Of a DNA stretch of 47,759 bases, positions 15,749 to 22,552 are shown piece by piece. How positions within the stretch are numbered: the stretch's first letter is position 1; every line of letters begins with the position of its first letter. Location: assembly GCA_018820395.1 (NCBI GenBank), contig JAHJOG010000114.1, forward strand, positions 1-47,759. Reading direction: 5' to 3'. The DNA is from Gammaproteobacteria bacterium. Lineage in GTDB: Bacteria > Pseudomonadota > Gammaproteobacteria > Burkholderiales > Burkholderiaceae_C. Position numbers and translations under genes: made by a program. A model generated the notes under the pieces. The model made no database searches, was not told the origin of the DNA, and saw only the letters and a list, made by a program, of their open reading frames with translations.

Positions 15749-15938
15749 CGTCAGCCTCCCTTGGTGGAGCGCCGGCGGCCTGCAGCAGCACGACCGCCAT
15801 CTGCGCGATCACGTTCAATCGTTCGCTCGGAGTCATGCCCTGGAGGACAGGGGACTCGAACGCGATGCTCAATTGACGATGTGACTGTGGCGGTGCCGAT
15901 GTCGTCAAGGTTCGGCGCAGTCTGGAAACCTGGGTCAT
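15735..15938 (-). CDS. Small ORF coupled to the serine recombinase
   Basis: 67 residues from an ATG at 15938, ending 14 bp inside the recombinase gene. The C-terminal part (MTPSERLNVIAQMAVVLLQAAGA) forms an amphipathic helix followed by an acidic tail (READDEQL). Short proteins of this type are often found just upstream of this class of recombinase, as far as I recall. Function is unknown; a recombination directionality or accessory role is a guess. The frame could extend to 16094, but the upstream part is better explained by the overlapping ORF. Confidence 0.55.
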   Translation of the reverse strand: MTQVSRLRRTLTTSAPPQSHRQLSIAFESPVLQGMTPSERLNVIAQMAVVLLQAAGAPPREADDEQL

Positions 15939-16242
15939 GGCGCTGCTCGTGGGTGTGATGAACACCCGCGCAGCTTCGCCGAAGTCCTTGCCGCAAGAGG
16001 AGCACGTGCAACTCGTTAAGCGCATCCAGCGCGACACGCGGCGCACCGAGTTCCATGGGCGCGCAGACCGTGGGGCTGAGCATCCACGCGGCAACGACGA
16101 TGACGATCCCAGGACCGACTTCTACGTGAACGACCTCGCCGTTGGCGCGCTGCTCGCTGTATTGCCGCCTGACGCGACGCCCATAAAGGGGATGCCAGCG
16201 ATAGAAGACTTCAACTTCTTGCCCGACATGGGCAGAATGACC
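15751..16242 (-). CDS. DUF5372-like small protein at the start of the serine-recombinase unit
   Basis: The frame reads VEVFYRWHPLYGRRVRRQ, EQRANGEVVHVEVGPGIV, then VAAWMLSPTVCAPMELGAPR, a pattern I associate with small beta-rich proteins encoded beside large serine recombinases. No ATG is found between the unit boundary and the conserved part, so either a rare start is used or the N-terminus was lost. The true C-terminus is also uncertain because the last 60 codons overlap the small ORF ending at 15735, which looks more protein-like there. Family name and limits are tentative. Confidence 0.45.
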   Translation of the reverse strand, partial: GHSAHVGQEVEVFYRWHPLYGRRVRRQYSEQRANGEVVHVEVGPGIVIVVAAWMLSPTVCAPMELGAPRVALDALNELHVLLLRQGLRRSCAGVHHTHEQRHDPGFQTAPNLDDIGTATVTSSIEHRVRVPCPPGHDSERTIERDRADGGRAAAGRRRSTKGG

Positions 16243-16498
16243 GGGCGATTGCCGTTGGCAGGAACAACTACCTTTTCATGGGGTCGGATGCTGGCGGTGA
16301 GAGGGCCGCAGCGATCTACAGTCTGGTTGAGTCAGCCAAGCTGAACGGGCTCGATGCGCGAGGTGCTCGCCCGCATCGCTGACCATCCGATCAACCGCAT
16401 CGACGAGTTGCTGTCGTGGAACATCGGCGGACCGCGCGTCGGGCAACAACTGGCAGCCTGAACCGAACCAGTGAGGCTGAGCAACGAAGGAAGATGCG

Positions 16499-17014
16499 GT
16501 GAACCTGCAAAGCACCGACCTCAAGCTGATCGATGCGCTGAACAACGCGACGAGCCTGGAGCTGTTCCAGCTGAGCACCATCATCAAGCGCCTGCTGGCC
16601 GATCCACGAAGGATCATTGCCGTGCGCACGAACATGAATCTGGGGCAGTGCGTGCGCTTCCTGGACTGGCGCGACGGTCAGATGCGCCACGGCAAGGTCG
16701 TGGCCATGAAGGACACGCAAGTCACGCTGCACGAAGAGGAGACACGGCGCGAATGGAAGCTGCCCTATGCAGCCGTCGAGCCGCCGATGGTCACTGAACG
16801 GCCAGTACCTACAGCGCCGCCGAAGCCATCGCCAGTTGCAGCGTCACGCGCAGACTTCCGTGGCGGCGAAAAGGTGTCGTTCGACGACAAGTACCTGCAG
16901 CCCCAGGTAGGCACCGTGGTTCGCATCAACCAACGCGCGGCCACCGTCGACACCGGAAACGGCCACTCATGCCGAGTGCCTTTCCACATGCTTCGACGCG
17001 TGCTCGACATCTGA
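16499..17014 (+). CDS. IS66-associated passenger protein of unknown function
   Basis: 171 residues from a GTG preceded by AAGGAAG. It begins with a short helical part (LIDALNNATSLELFQLSTIIKRLL) followed by two similar beta-rich modules: VRFLDWRDGQMRHGKVVAMKDTQVTLH near 52-78 and VSFDDKYLQPQVGTVVRINQR near 124-144, separated by a Pro-rich linker. Both modules look like SH3 or KOW-type barrels. Proteins of this kind are found between tnpC and the right end of some IS66 elements. It lies within the right inverted repeat here. The frame is intact although tnpC is not. The function is not known. Confidence 0.75.
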   Translation: MNLQSTDLKLIDALNNATSLELFQLSTIIKRLLADPRRIIAVRTNMNLGQCVRFLDWRDGQMRHGKVVAMKDTQVTLHEEETRREWKLPYAAVEPPMVTERPVPTAPPKPSPVAASRADFRGGEKVSFDDKYLQPQVGTVVRINQRAATVDTGNGHSCRVPFHMLRRVLDI

Positions 17015-17072
17015 GTATCTGATCGCTGTCGATCAGGCAACGTCAAGAGGGTGTTGAGTCCACGCTTACTCC

Positions 17073-18359
17073 TCACGCAATGGGCAGTGCCTTGCGCCCC
17101 GCATAGCCGGCATAAGCCGCTTGCACGCCGATGTCGCCCTCGATGCGCAGCGCCTCGTTCCACTTGGCCATGCGCTCCGACCGCGCGAACGAACCGACCT
17201 TGAGTTGTCCGGCATCCCATCCGATAGCCAAGTGCACGATGGCCACGTCTTCCGTCTCGCCGGAGCGGGCCGACACCACCCTGCCCCACTGCGCGTCGCG
17301 CGCCACTTCCATCGCCGCGCGCGTCTCGCTCACGGTGCCGGCCTGGTTGGGCTTGAGAAGCACCGCGTTGCACGACTTGTTTGCGATGGCCTCGCGCACC
17401 AGCTGCGCGTCGGTCACCAGAAAGTCGTCGCCGATGACCTGCACGCGGTCGCCCACCGCGGCTGTGAAGGCGCGCATGCCCTCGGCGTCGTCCTCGGCCA
17501 CGGGGTCTTCCACCGACAGGATCGGATAGCGCGCCACCCATCCTTGCAGCACGTCGAGCCACTCGCCGGTGTCATAGCTGCGCTGCTCCAGACCGAGCGT
17601 GTAGCGCCCCTTGCCGCCGAACTCGGAGGCGGCCACGTCGAGCGAAATGGCCATCTGGTCGTGCCTGAAGCCCGCGGCGTCGATAGCTCGCGTGAGCATC
17701 TCCAGCGCTTCTTCGTTCGACTTGAAATCGGGCCACCAACCGCCCTCGTCCGCGACGCCGCAGCGGCGCCCCGCACGATCCATGAGCTCGCCGGCGGCGC
17801 GGTACACCTCGGCCGTCATCACCATCGCCTCGTCGAAGCTGGCCGCGCCGACGGGCATGACCAGAAAGTCCTGGATGTCGACGCGCCGTCCGGCATGCGC
17901 GCCGCCGCCGAAGATCTGGATTTCGGGCAGCGGCATGCGCACCGCCCGGTCGCCCGCAAGGTGGCGCCACAGCGGCACGCCCGCGCTGGCCGCCGCGGCA
18001 TGTAGCACGGCCAGCGAGGTCGCGATGGTGGCGTTGCCGCCCAGCGCCGACTTGGTCGGCGTGCCGTCCAGCGCAACCAGTGCGTCGTCCACCGCCTGCT
18101 GGTCCATCGCATCCATGCCGACGATGCATTGCGCGATCGGCCCGTTCACGTTGGCCAGCGCCAGCGACACTCCGAAGCCGCCGAGCGCGCCGCCGCCATC
18201 GCGCAGGTCCACCGCCTCCCGGCTGCCGCGCGAGGCGCCGGCGGGGGCCACGCCACGCCCGCGCCCGCCGTTGCGCAGCACCACGTCGACCTCCACTGTC
18301 GGGCGGCCGCGCGAATCCCAGATGCGACGGGCGATTACTTGCTGGATCAGTGTACTCAT
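17073..18359 (-). CDS. Enolase-family protein with altered active-site loops
   Basis: 428 residues, normal enolase length. Conserved are His155 (GGGAHAG), Glu205 (ADEGGWWP), metal ligands Asp241, Glu284 (LSVEDP) and Asp311 (IGDDF), catalytic Lys336 (LLKPNQAGT), Arg365-Ser366 and Lys399. Three usually invariant positions differ: the SGAST loop reads AGASR (Ala39), the conserved Glu of the QEF motif is Asp164 (DIQDFLV), and the His of SHRSGE is Ala364 (SARSGE). Canonical enolase interconverts 2-phosphoglycerate and PEP. Here a specialised paralogue acting on a related phosphorylated acid, or a low-efficiency enolase, is likely. The start overlaps the kinase stop (ATGA). The IS66 right end lies 3 bp after its stop. 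Confidence 0.85.
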   Translation of the reverse strand: MSTLIQQVIARRIWDSRGRPTVEVDVVLRNGGRGRGVAPAGASRGSREAVDLRDGGGALGGFGVSLALANVNGPIAQCIVGMDAMDQQAVDDALVALDGTPTKSALGGNATIATSLAVLHAAAASAGVPLWRHLAGDRAVRMPLPEIQIFGGGAHAGRRVDIQDFLVMPVGAASFDEAMVMTAEVYRAAGELMDRAGRRCGVADEGGWWPDFKSNEEALEMLTRAIDAAGFRHDQMAISLDVAASEFGGKGRYTLGLEQRSYDTGEWLDVLQGWVARYPILSVEDPVAEDDAEGMRAFTAAVGDRVQVIGDDFLVTDAQLVREAIANKSCNAVLLKPNQAGTVSETRAAMEVARDAQWGRVVSARSGETEDVAIVHLAIGWDAGQLKVGSFARSERMAKWNEALRIEGDIGVQAAYAGYAGRKALPIA

Positions 18360-19372
18360 GACGAAAGGCTCCACCTCTGGATGATGTCGGACAGGCGCCG
18401 CGCGGGCTCCCGCAGCAGCGAAGCGGCCACCCGACGCACGCGTTCGCGATCGGGCTCGGCCGTGATGTATTCGGCCGGCGACTTGCCGTCGATGCGCGCG
18501 AGCAGCAAGCCGCCCAGCAGCGCGGCGCAGCGCGCCTCGAAGGCCGCGGCGGGCTCCCAGCGCACGCCGGGCAGATAGCTGGCAGCCAGCGCCTCGAAAC
18601 AGCGCAGAAAATCGCTGGTGATCGCCGGCCTTGCCGCCGATTTGAGCAGCATGTGGTTCAGGCAAAAAGCTAGGTCGAAGGCCGGGTCGCCGTACCAAGC
18701 GCATTCGGCGTCCAGAAACACCGGCCCCTGCGGCCCGACGAGAATATTCTTGGGGCTCACGTCGCCATGCACCAGTGCGCGCCGGGTCTGCGCCGTGACC
18801 TGCACCAGCCGGTGCAGTGCCTGCGCGTACTCGGGGTGCTTGCGCGCCGTTGCCTCGAAGTAGGGCTCCAGGCGCAGCGCATGAAAGCTTAGGTCGTTGG
18901 CGAAGCGAGTTGCCAGAGACGGGTCGTCGGAAGTCGCAGCGTGGATCGCCACCAGCGCTTGCCCCACGCCGCGCGCGGTCTCGGGGTCTGCATGGCCGTC
19001 GAGCAGCTGCGTCTTCCACACGGGAAAGTCCGCCGGCTCCAGGTAGGCCATGGCAAAGGCGTTGTCCTGCGCGTCGTCCCCCAGCACGGCGGGCACGGCG
19101 TGCGGGACGATTTGGCGGGCCACCCGCATCCACGCGACCTCGGCCCGATTGCGCTCCACGGGCGCTTCCCACAAGGCTGCCACCTTCAACTGGGGCAACG
19201 CGCGCTTCATGCACAGCGGGCCGCCAAGCGTGTCCACACGCACGATCAGCGACGAGACCCCGCCGGTTAGCGGCGTGATGTCCGGCGTTTCGCCGGGCCG
19301 CAGCAATTGCATGCGACCAAGGGCCTCGCACAACGCGCGCGATGCATCCGGATCGAGTTGCATTGCGGTCAT
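18356..19372 (-). CDS. APH/choline-kinase-fold small-molecule kinase
   Basis: 338 residues. The ATP Lys is probably Lys56 (LCMKRALP), the catalytic loop is HGDVSPKN (His202, Asp204, Asn209), and the metal Asp221 is in FLDAECAWYGDP. This fold includes aminoglycoside, choline, homoserine and methylthioribose kinases; the Brenner motif and WYGDPAFDLAFCLNH segment resemble the metabolic kinases more than resistance enzymes. The stop overlaps the enolase start, so the two proteins are probably made in stoichiometric amounts and may act in sequence: phosphorylation of a hydroxy acid, then dehydration. A glycerate-2-kinase-like activity is one possibility, but it is inference. Confidence 0.85.
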   Translation of the reverse strand: MTAMQLDPDASRALCEALGRMQLLRPGETPDITPLTGGVSSLIVRVDTLGGPLCMKRALPQLKVAALWEAPVERNRAEVAWMRVARQIVPHAVPAVLGDDAQDNAFAMAYLEPADFPVWKTQLLDGHADPETARGVGQALVAIHAATSDDPSLATRFANDLSFHALRLEPYFEATARKHPEYAQALHRLVQVTAQTRRALVHGDVSPKNILVGPQGPVFLDAECAWYGDPAFDLAFCLNHMLLKSAARPAITSDFLRCFEALAASYLPGVRWEPAAAFEARCAALLGGLLLARIDGKSPAEYITAEPDRERVRRVAASLLREPARRLSDIIQRWSLSS

Positions 19373-19421
19373 GGGTAGGCCAACCGGTCGAGCAGCGAGC
19401 GAAGCGAGGAGCTGGCCATTG

Positions 19422-20786
19422 TCAGTCCCGCCGCGTGCGAAGCAGCATGCAAAGAAAGAAGCCCAGCACCGGCCCCGCAGCCAGCGCCAGCAACGCCATC
19501 GAGAAGCTGCCCGTGCTCTGCTTCACCGCGCCCACGAGGTAAGGCCCGATCACGCCGCCGAACTGCGCGAAACCGTTGATGGCCGCCAACCCGCCCGCCG
19601 CCGCCATACCGGTCAGAAACTGCGCCGGTAAGGTCCAGAAGACGCCCAGGATGGCCCATAGGAAGAAAGCGCTGCAGCACAGCAGCATCAGTGACACCAA
19701 CGGTGAGCTCACCAGCGCGCTCGCCGCCAGGAACAAGCCGCCGAACAGGCCCGACAGCGCCGTATGGAACTTGCGCTCGCCTGTGCGGTCGGAACTGCGC
19801 GCAAGGAGTACCAGTCCGAGCGCCGCGAAGACGAACGGAATCGTGGCCACGAAGGCCGTCTGCGCATTGGTGAATTGCCCCACGCTCTTCACGATCTGCG
19901 GCAGCCACAGCACCACGCCGTAGATGGCGATGCCGTTGCACAGGTAGATGAGCGTCAGCAGCCACACGCGCACGTCCTTGAACACCGCGGCCAGTGAGAA
20001 ATGGCCGCCGGTGTCGCTGATTTCGGCGCGCTCCCTGTCCAGCACGTTCACGAGCCAGGCACGCTCGTCGGGTTTGAGCCACTTGCGGTCCTGCTCGGGG
20101 CGATCCACCAGGTAGAAGAACGTCACGACGCCCATCACCACCGCGGGCAGGCCCTCGAGCACGAACATCCATTGCCAGCCCGACAGCGACATCCAGCCAT
20201 GGCTGAGCGACAGCAACGCACCCGACAGCGGCCCACCGATGACCGTGGAGAGCACCGTGGCTAGCATGAAGCCTGCCACCGCCTTGCCGCGCTCCTTGCG
20301 CGGGAACCAGTAGCTTAGGTACAGCAGCACGCCGGGAGCAAAGCCCGCCTCGGCCACGCCGAGCAGGAAGCGCATGGCATAGAAGCTGCTCTGGCCCTGC
20401 ACCGCGGCCATGCCGCACGAGATGATTCCCCAGGTCACCAGGATGCGCGCAATCCAGATGCGCGGGCCCACCTTGTGCAGGATCATGTTGCTCGGCACCT
20501 CAAAGAAGATGTAGCCGAGAAAAAAGATGCTCGCGCCCAGGCCGAATGCCTTCGGGTCGAAGCCCAGCTCCTGGTTCATCGTCAACGCGGCAAAGCCGAT
20601 GTTCACGCGGTCGAGGTAGTTAATGATGAAAAGAAAGAAGCAGTACCAGACGATGTGCCGGTTTAGTTTCTTCATGACGCGGGACTTGATCTGCGCGTCG
20701 GCGCCGCTGCCGCCGGCGTGCAGGTCGCCGGCCCGGAAGTCCGGGCTGGCGCCAGCGGCCGGGTAGGTGGATGAGGAGTGCTGCAT
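19422..20786 (-). CDS. MFS transporter, anion:cation symporter (ACS) type
   Basis: 454 residues with about 12 membrane segments. The N-terminal signature IINYLDRVNIGFAAL near 45-60 and the ACS-type loop WFPRKERGKAVAGFM are present. ACS members carry organic anions such as tartrate, galactonate, glucarate and phthalate in symport with protons. It is set between the SDR and kinase genes in the same orientation, so it is the likely importer for the substrate of this cluster. A start at 20786 (MQHSSS) gives an approximately 37-residue cytoplasmic extension; MKKLNRH at 20675 is an alternative start. Confidence 0.9.
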   Translation of the reverse strand: MQHSSSTYPAAGASPDFRAGDLHAGGSGADAQIKSRVMKKLNRHIVWYCFFLFIINYLDRVNIGFAALTMNQELGFDPKAFGLGASIFFLGYIFFEVPSNMILHKVGPRIWIARILVTWGIISCGMAAVQGQSSFYAMRFLLGVAEAGFAPGVLLYLSYWFPRKERGKAVAGFMLATVLSTVIGGPLSGALLSLSHGWMSLSGWQWMFVLEGLPAVVMGVVTFFYLVDRPEQDRKWLKPDERAWLVNVLDRERAEISDTGGHFSLAAVFKDVRVWLLTLIYLCNGIAIYGVVLWLPQIVKSVGQFTNAQTAFVATIPFVFAALGLVLLARSSDRTGERKFHTALSGLFGGLFLAASALVSSPLVSLMLLCCSAFFLWAILGVFWTLPAQFLTGMAAAGGLAAINGFAQFGGVIGPYLVGAVKQSTGSFSMALLALAAGPVLGFFLCMLLRTRRD

Positions 20787-20836
20787 GGTTGTCTTGTCTC
20801 GTTGTATTTCTATTTGCTTTTTCTCGGCGTGCCGGC

Positions 20837-21586
20837 TCAGTACGTCGCGCGCCCGCCGGACAGGTCGAACACCGCGCCGGTGGTGAACGAGTTGTCCTGA
20901 GACACCAGCCAGCACACCATCGCCGCTATTTCCTCGACCGTCACGAAGCGCCCGCGCGGAATCTTCGACAGCATGTAGTCGATGTGCTGCTGCGACACCT
21001 GCTCCAGGATGCGCGTCTTGGCCGCGGCCGGCGTGATGCAGTTGACGGCCACGTTGCGCGAGGCTGTCTCCTTGCCCAGGCTCTTGGTCAGCGCGATGAC
21101 GCCCGCCTTCGAGGCGCTGTAGGCCGCCGCGTTCGGATTGCCTTCCTTGCCGGCGATGGACGCGATGTTCAGGATGCGCCCGTAGTCGCGCGCCACCATG
21201 CCCGCCACCAATGCGCGGTTGACGTTGAAGCAGCCGTTGAGGTTTATGTCGACCACGTTGCGCCATTCGGCCGGGTCGTAGTCGGCCACGCTCCTGGAGG
21301 CACCGGCGATGCCCGCGCTGTGCACCAGGATGGCCACCGGGCCTTGCGCGCCTTCGGTCGAGGTCAGCGCGGCGTCGACCTGCTGCGTCGCACGGATGTC
21401 GACGGTTGCGGTGTGCACATGGTCAGAGTTGAGGGCCTTGCGCGCCGTCTCCAGAGCGGCGGCGTCCACGTCCCAAAGCGACACCTTGGCGCCTCCAGCC
21501 AGCAGCTGCAGCGCCACGGCATAGCCGATGCCTTGCGCACCGCCGGTGACGACGGCGGTGCGTCCTTCGAAGTTGTATCGGTTCAT
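20837..21586 (-). CDS. Short-chain dehydrogenase/reductase (2-keto-3-deoxy-aldonate dehydrogenase type)
   Basis: 249 residues. The Rossmann motif is TGGAQGIG (14-21). Asp39 after beta-2 (SLWDVD) favours NAD over NADP. Catalytic residues are Ser143 (IASIAG), Tyr156 and Lys160 (YSASK). Together with the adjoining FAH-family gene this resembles the pair that oxidises 2-keto-3-deoxy-L-fuconate or -rhamnonate at C4 and then hydrolyses the 2,4-diketo acid. The substrate here is not proven. It lies 27 bp downstream of the FAH gene and is surely cotranscribed with it. Confidence 0.87.
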   Translation of the reverse strand: MNRYNFEGRTAVVTGGAQGIGYAVALQLLAGGAKVSLWDVDAAALETARKALNSDHVHTATVDIRATQQVDAALTSTEGAQGPVAILVHSAGIAGASRSVADYDPAEWRNVVDINLNGCFNVNRALVAGMVARDYGRILNIASIAGKEGNPNAAAYSASKAGVIALTKSLGKETASRNVAVNCITPAAAKTRILEQVSQQHIDYMLSKIPRGRFVTVEEIAAMVCWLVSQDNSFTTGAVFDLSGGRATY

Positions 21587-21613
21587 GTGTTCGTTTCGTA
21601 TAAGAAAAAGGGC

Positions 21614-22459
21614 TCAAGCGTCCACGGTGCGCTGCTGCTGCTCGCCGAGCCCGGCGATGCCCAGGCGCATGGTCTGGCCCGCGCGCAAGAACACGGGCGA
21701 AGGCTTCACGCCCGCGCCCACGCCGGGCGGCGTGCCGGTGGAAATGACGTCGCCCGGGTGCAGCGTCATGAAGCGACTCAGGTAGGCCACCAGCGCCGGC
21801 ACGCCGAAGATCATCGTGCGCGTGCTGCCGTTCTGGAAGCGGCGCCCGTCCACCTCGAGCCACAGGTCCAGAGCATGCGGGTCGGGCACCTCATCGGCGG
21901 TTACCAGCCACGGGCCGATCGGGCCGAAGGTGTCGCAGCCCTTGCCCTTGTCCCAGGTGCCGCCGCGCTCGAGCTGGTATTCCCGCTCGCTCACGTCGTT
22001 AATCACGCAGTAGCCGGCCACGTGCGCCATGACGTCGGCCTCTTCGACGTAGCTGGCGGTCTTGCCGATGACCACGCCGAGCTCGACCTCCCAGTCGGTC
22101 TTGAGCGAGCCGCGCGGAATGCGAACGTCGTCGTTTGGCCCGACTACCGCCGACAGCCACTTGCTGAAGACCACCGGCTCGGCCGGGACCGCCATGCCCG
22201 CCTCGGCCGCGTGGTCGGCGTAGTTCAGCCCGATACAGATGAACTTGCCGATGCCAGCAACGCAGGGGCCGATGCGCGGGTTGCCATGCACCGGCGGAAG
22301 GCCCGACACGTCGAGCGCACGCAACTTCTGCAGTGCCGCCGCATCCAGGGCAGCGCCGTCGATGTCCGCCACGTGCGCGCACAGGTCTCTCAGGCGGCCG
22401 GCTTCGTCGAGCAGGCCCGGTTTCTCATGGCCCGGCGGGCCATAGCGCAATAGCTTCAT
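21614..22459 (-). CDS. FAH-family hydrolase (2,4-diketo-3-deoxy-aldonate hydrolase type)
   Basis: 281 residues of the fumarylacetoacetate hydrolase superfamily. Core motifs are FICIGLNYADHAAEAG, the metal-binding KTDWEVELGVVIGK segment, YCVINDVSERE, GKGCDTFGPIGPW and DVISTGTPPGVG. Family members cleave C-C bonds of 2,4-diketo acids, giving pyruvate plus a second acid. The ATG at 22459 is preceded by AAGGAGAC; longer in-frame extension to 22600 would run into the divergent LysR promoter. It is the first gene of the minus-strand operon 22459-17073. Confidence 0.9.
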   Translation of the reverse strand: MKLLRYGPPGHEKPGLLDEAGRLRDLCAHVADIDGAALDAAALQKLRALDVSGLPPVHGNPRIGPCVAGIGKFICIGLNYADHAAEAGMAVPAEPVVFSKWLSAVVGPNDDVRIPRGSLKTDWEVELGVVIGKTASYVEEADVMAHVAGYCVINDVSEREYQLERGGTWDKGKGCDTFGPIGPWLVTADEVPDPHALDLWLEVDGRRFQNGSTRTMIFGVPALVAYLSRFMTLHPGDVISTGTPPGVGAGVKPSPVFLRAGQTMRLGIAGLGEQQQRTVDA

Positions 22460-22531
22460 TGCTGTCTCCTTGTTGCGCCCAATTCTGGAAGTCGCGCCCG
22501 ATGCTGCATAGTGACAGCTTCTGATCTGGCG

Positions 22532-22546
22532 ATAACCAACAGCTAT
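22532..22546. promoter_or_regulatory. Possible LysR box (T-N11-A dyad)
   Basis: The 93-bp divergent spacer contains ATA-N9-TAT (22532-22546), fitting the T-N11-A consensus of LysR-type operators, just upstream of the regulator ATG. Such short dyads occur by chance, so only location supports it. Confidence 0.35.
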
Positions 22547-22552
22547 ACCCTC

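Larger units (their letters stand above)
13652..16252 (-). mobile_element. Serine-recombinase unit inserted in IS66 tnpC
   Basis: Comparing the two tnpC halves gives the insertion limits. The left half ends GGTGTGGC (13644-13651), the right half resumes GCCGTTGGCAGG (16251 on), and the expected intact sequence is GTGTGGCCGTTGG. The only overlap is the dinucleotide GC, matching the 2-bp crossover core used by large serine recombinases, and no longer duplication exists. The 2.6-kb unit carries, all on the minus strand, a large serine recombinase and two short upstream ORFs. Its own gene is frameshifted, so this copy is probably immobile unless supplied in trans. Confidence 0.7.
12299..16461 (+). 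pseudogene. tnpC: IS66 tnpC transposase, broken at four places
   Basis: The DDE transposase can be followed in pieces. A GTG start at 12299 leads into the leucine-rich N-terminus (EERDAEVVLLKLMVDKLKLQ). The frame shifts near 12480. A TAG at 12564-12566 interrupts the next stretch. The zinc-finger and catalytic region (ADDTPVAVLDPG, ADAYGGYGKIYA, IEIDNNAAQRALRGVA) reads through to 13651. There a 2.6-kb unit is inserted, and tnpC resumes at about 16251 (AVGRNNYLFMGSDAGGERAA). A small deletion and frameshift near 16355 precede the natural end EVLARIADHPINRIDELLSW, with a stop at 16459-16461. The transposase is clearly dead. Confidence 0.9.
11372..17069 (+). mobile_element. IS66-family insertion sequence, inactivated
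   Basis: Bounded by matching terminal inverted repeats beginning GTAAGCGTGG: left end at 11372 and right end at 17069 (as CACGCTTAC on the plus strand). The next bases, CCTCAAGGCCCTCT on the left and ACTCAACACCCTCT on the right, also match well. It contains tnpA, tnpB, a broken tnpC and a passenger gene, the standard IS66 order. The 8-bp flanks (CCATTTCT left, TCCTCACG right) do not match, so the usual 8-bp target duplication is absent; one flank was probably rearranged after insertion. About 2.6 kb of its length is a foreign unit inserted in tnpC. Confidence 0.88.

Noticed and set aside
15937..16344. Plus-strand ORF crossing the right junction of the serine-recombinase unit
   Set aside because: It spans two unrelated DNA segments, and the minus strand there encodes more convincing recombinase-associated ORFs.
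11364..17077. 8-bp target-site duplication for IS66
   Set aside because: The flanking octamers CCATTTCT and TCCTCACG do not match.
20771..22453. 560-codon plus-strand ORF opposite the SDR and FAH genes
   Set aside because: It has shadow composition (His/Arg/Gly-rich) and lies opposite two genes with clear catalytic motifs.
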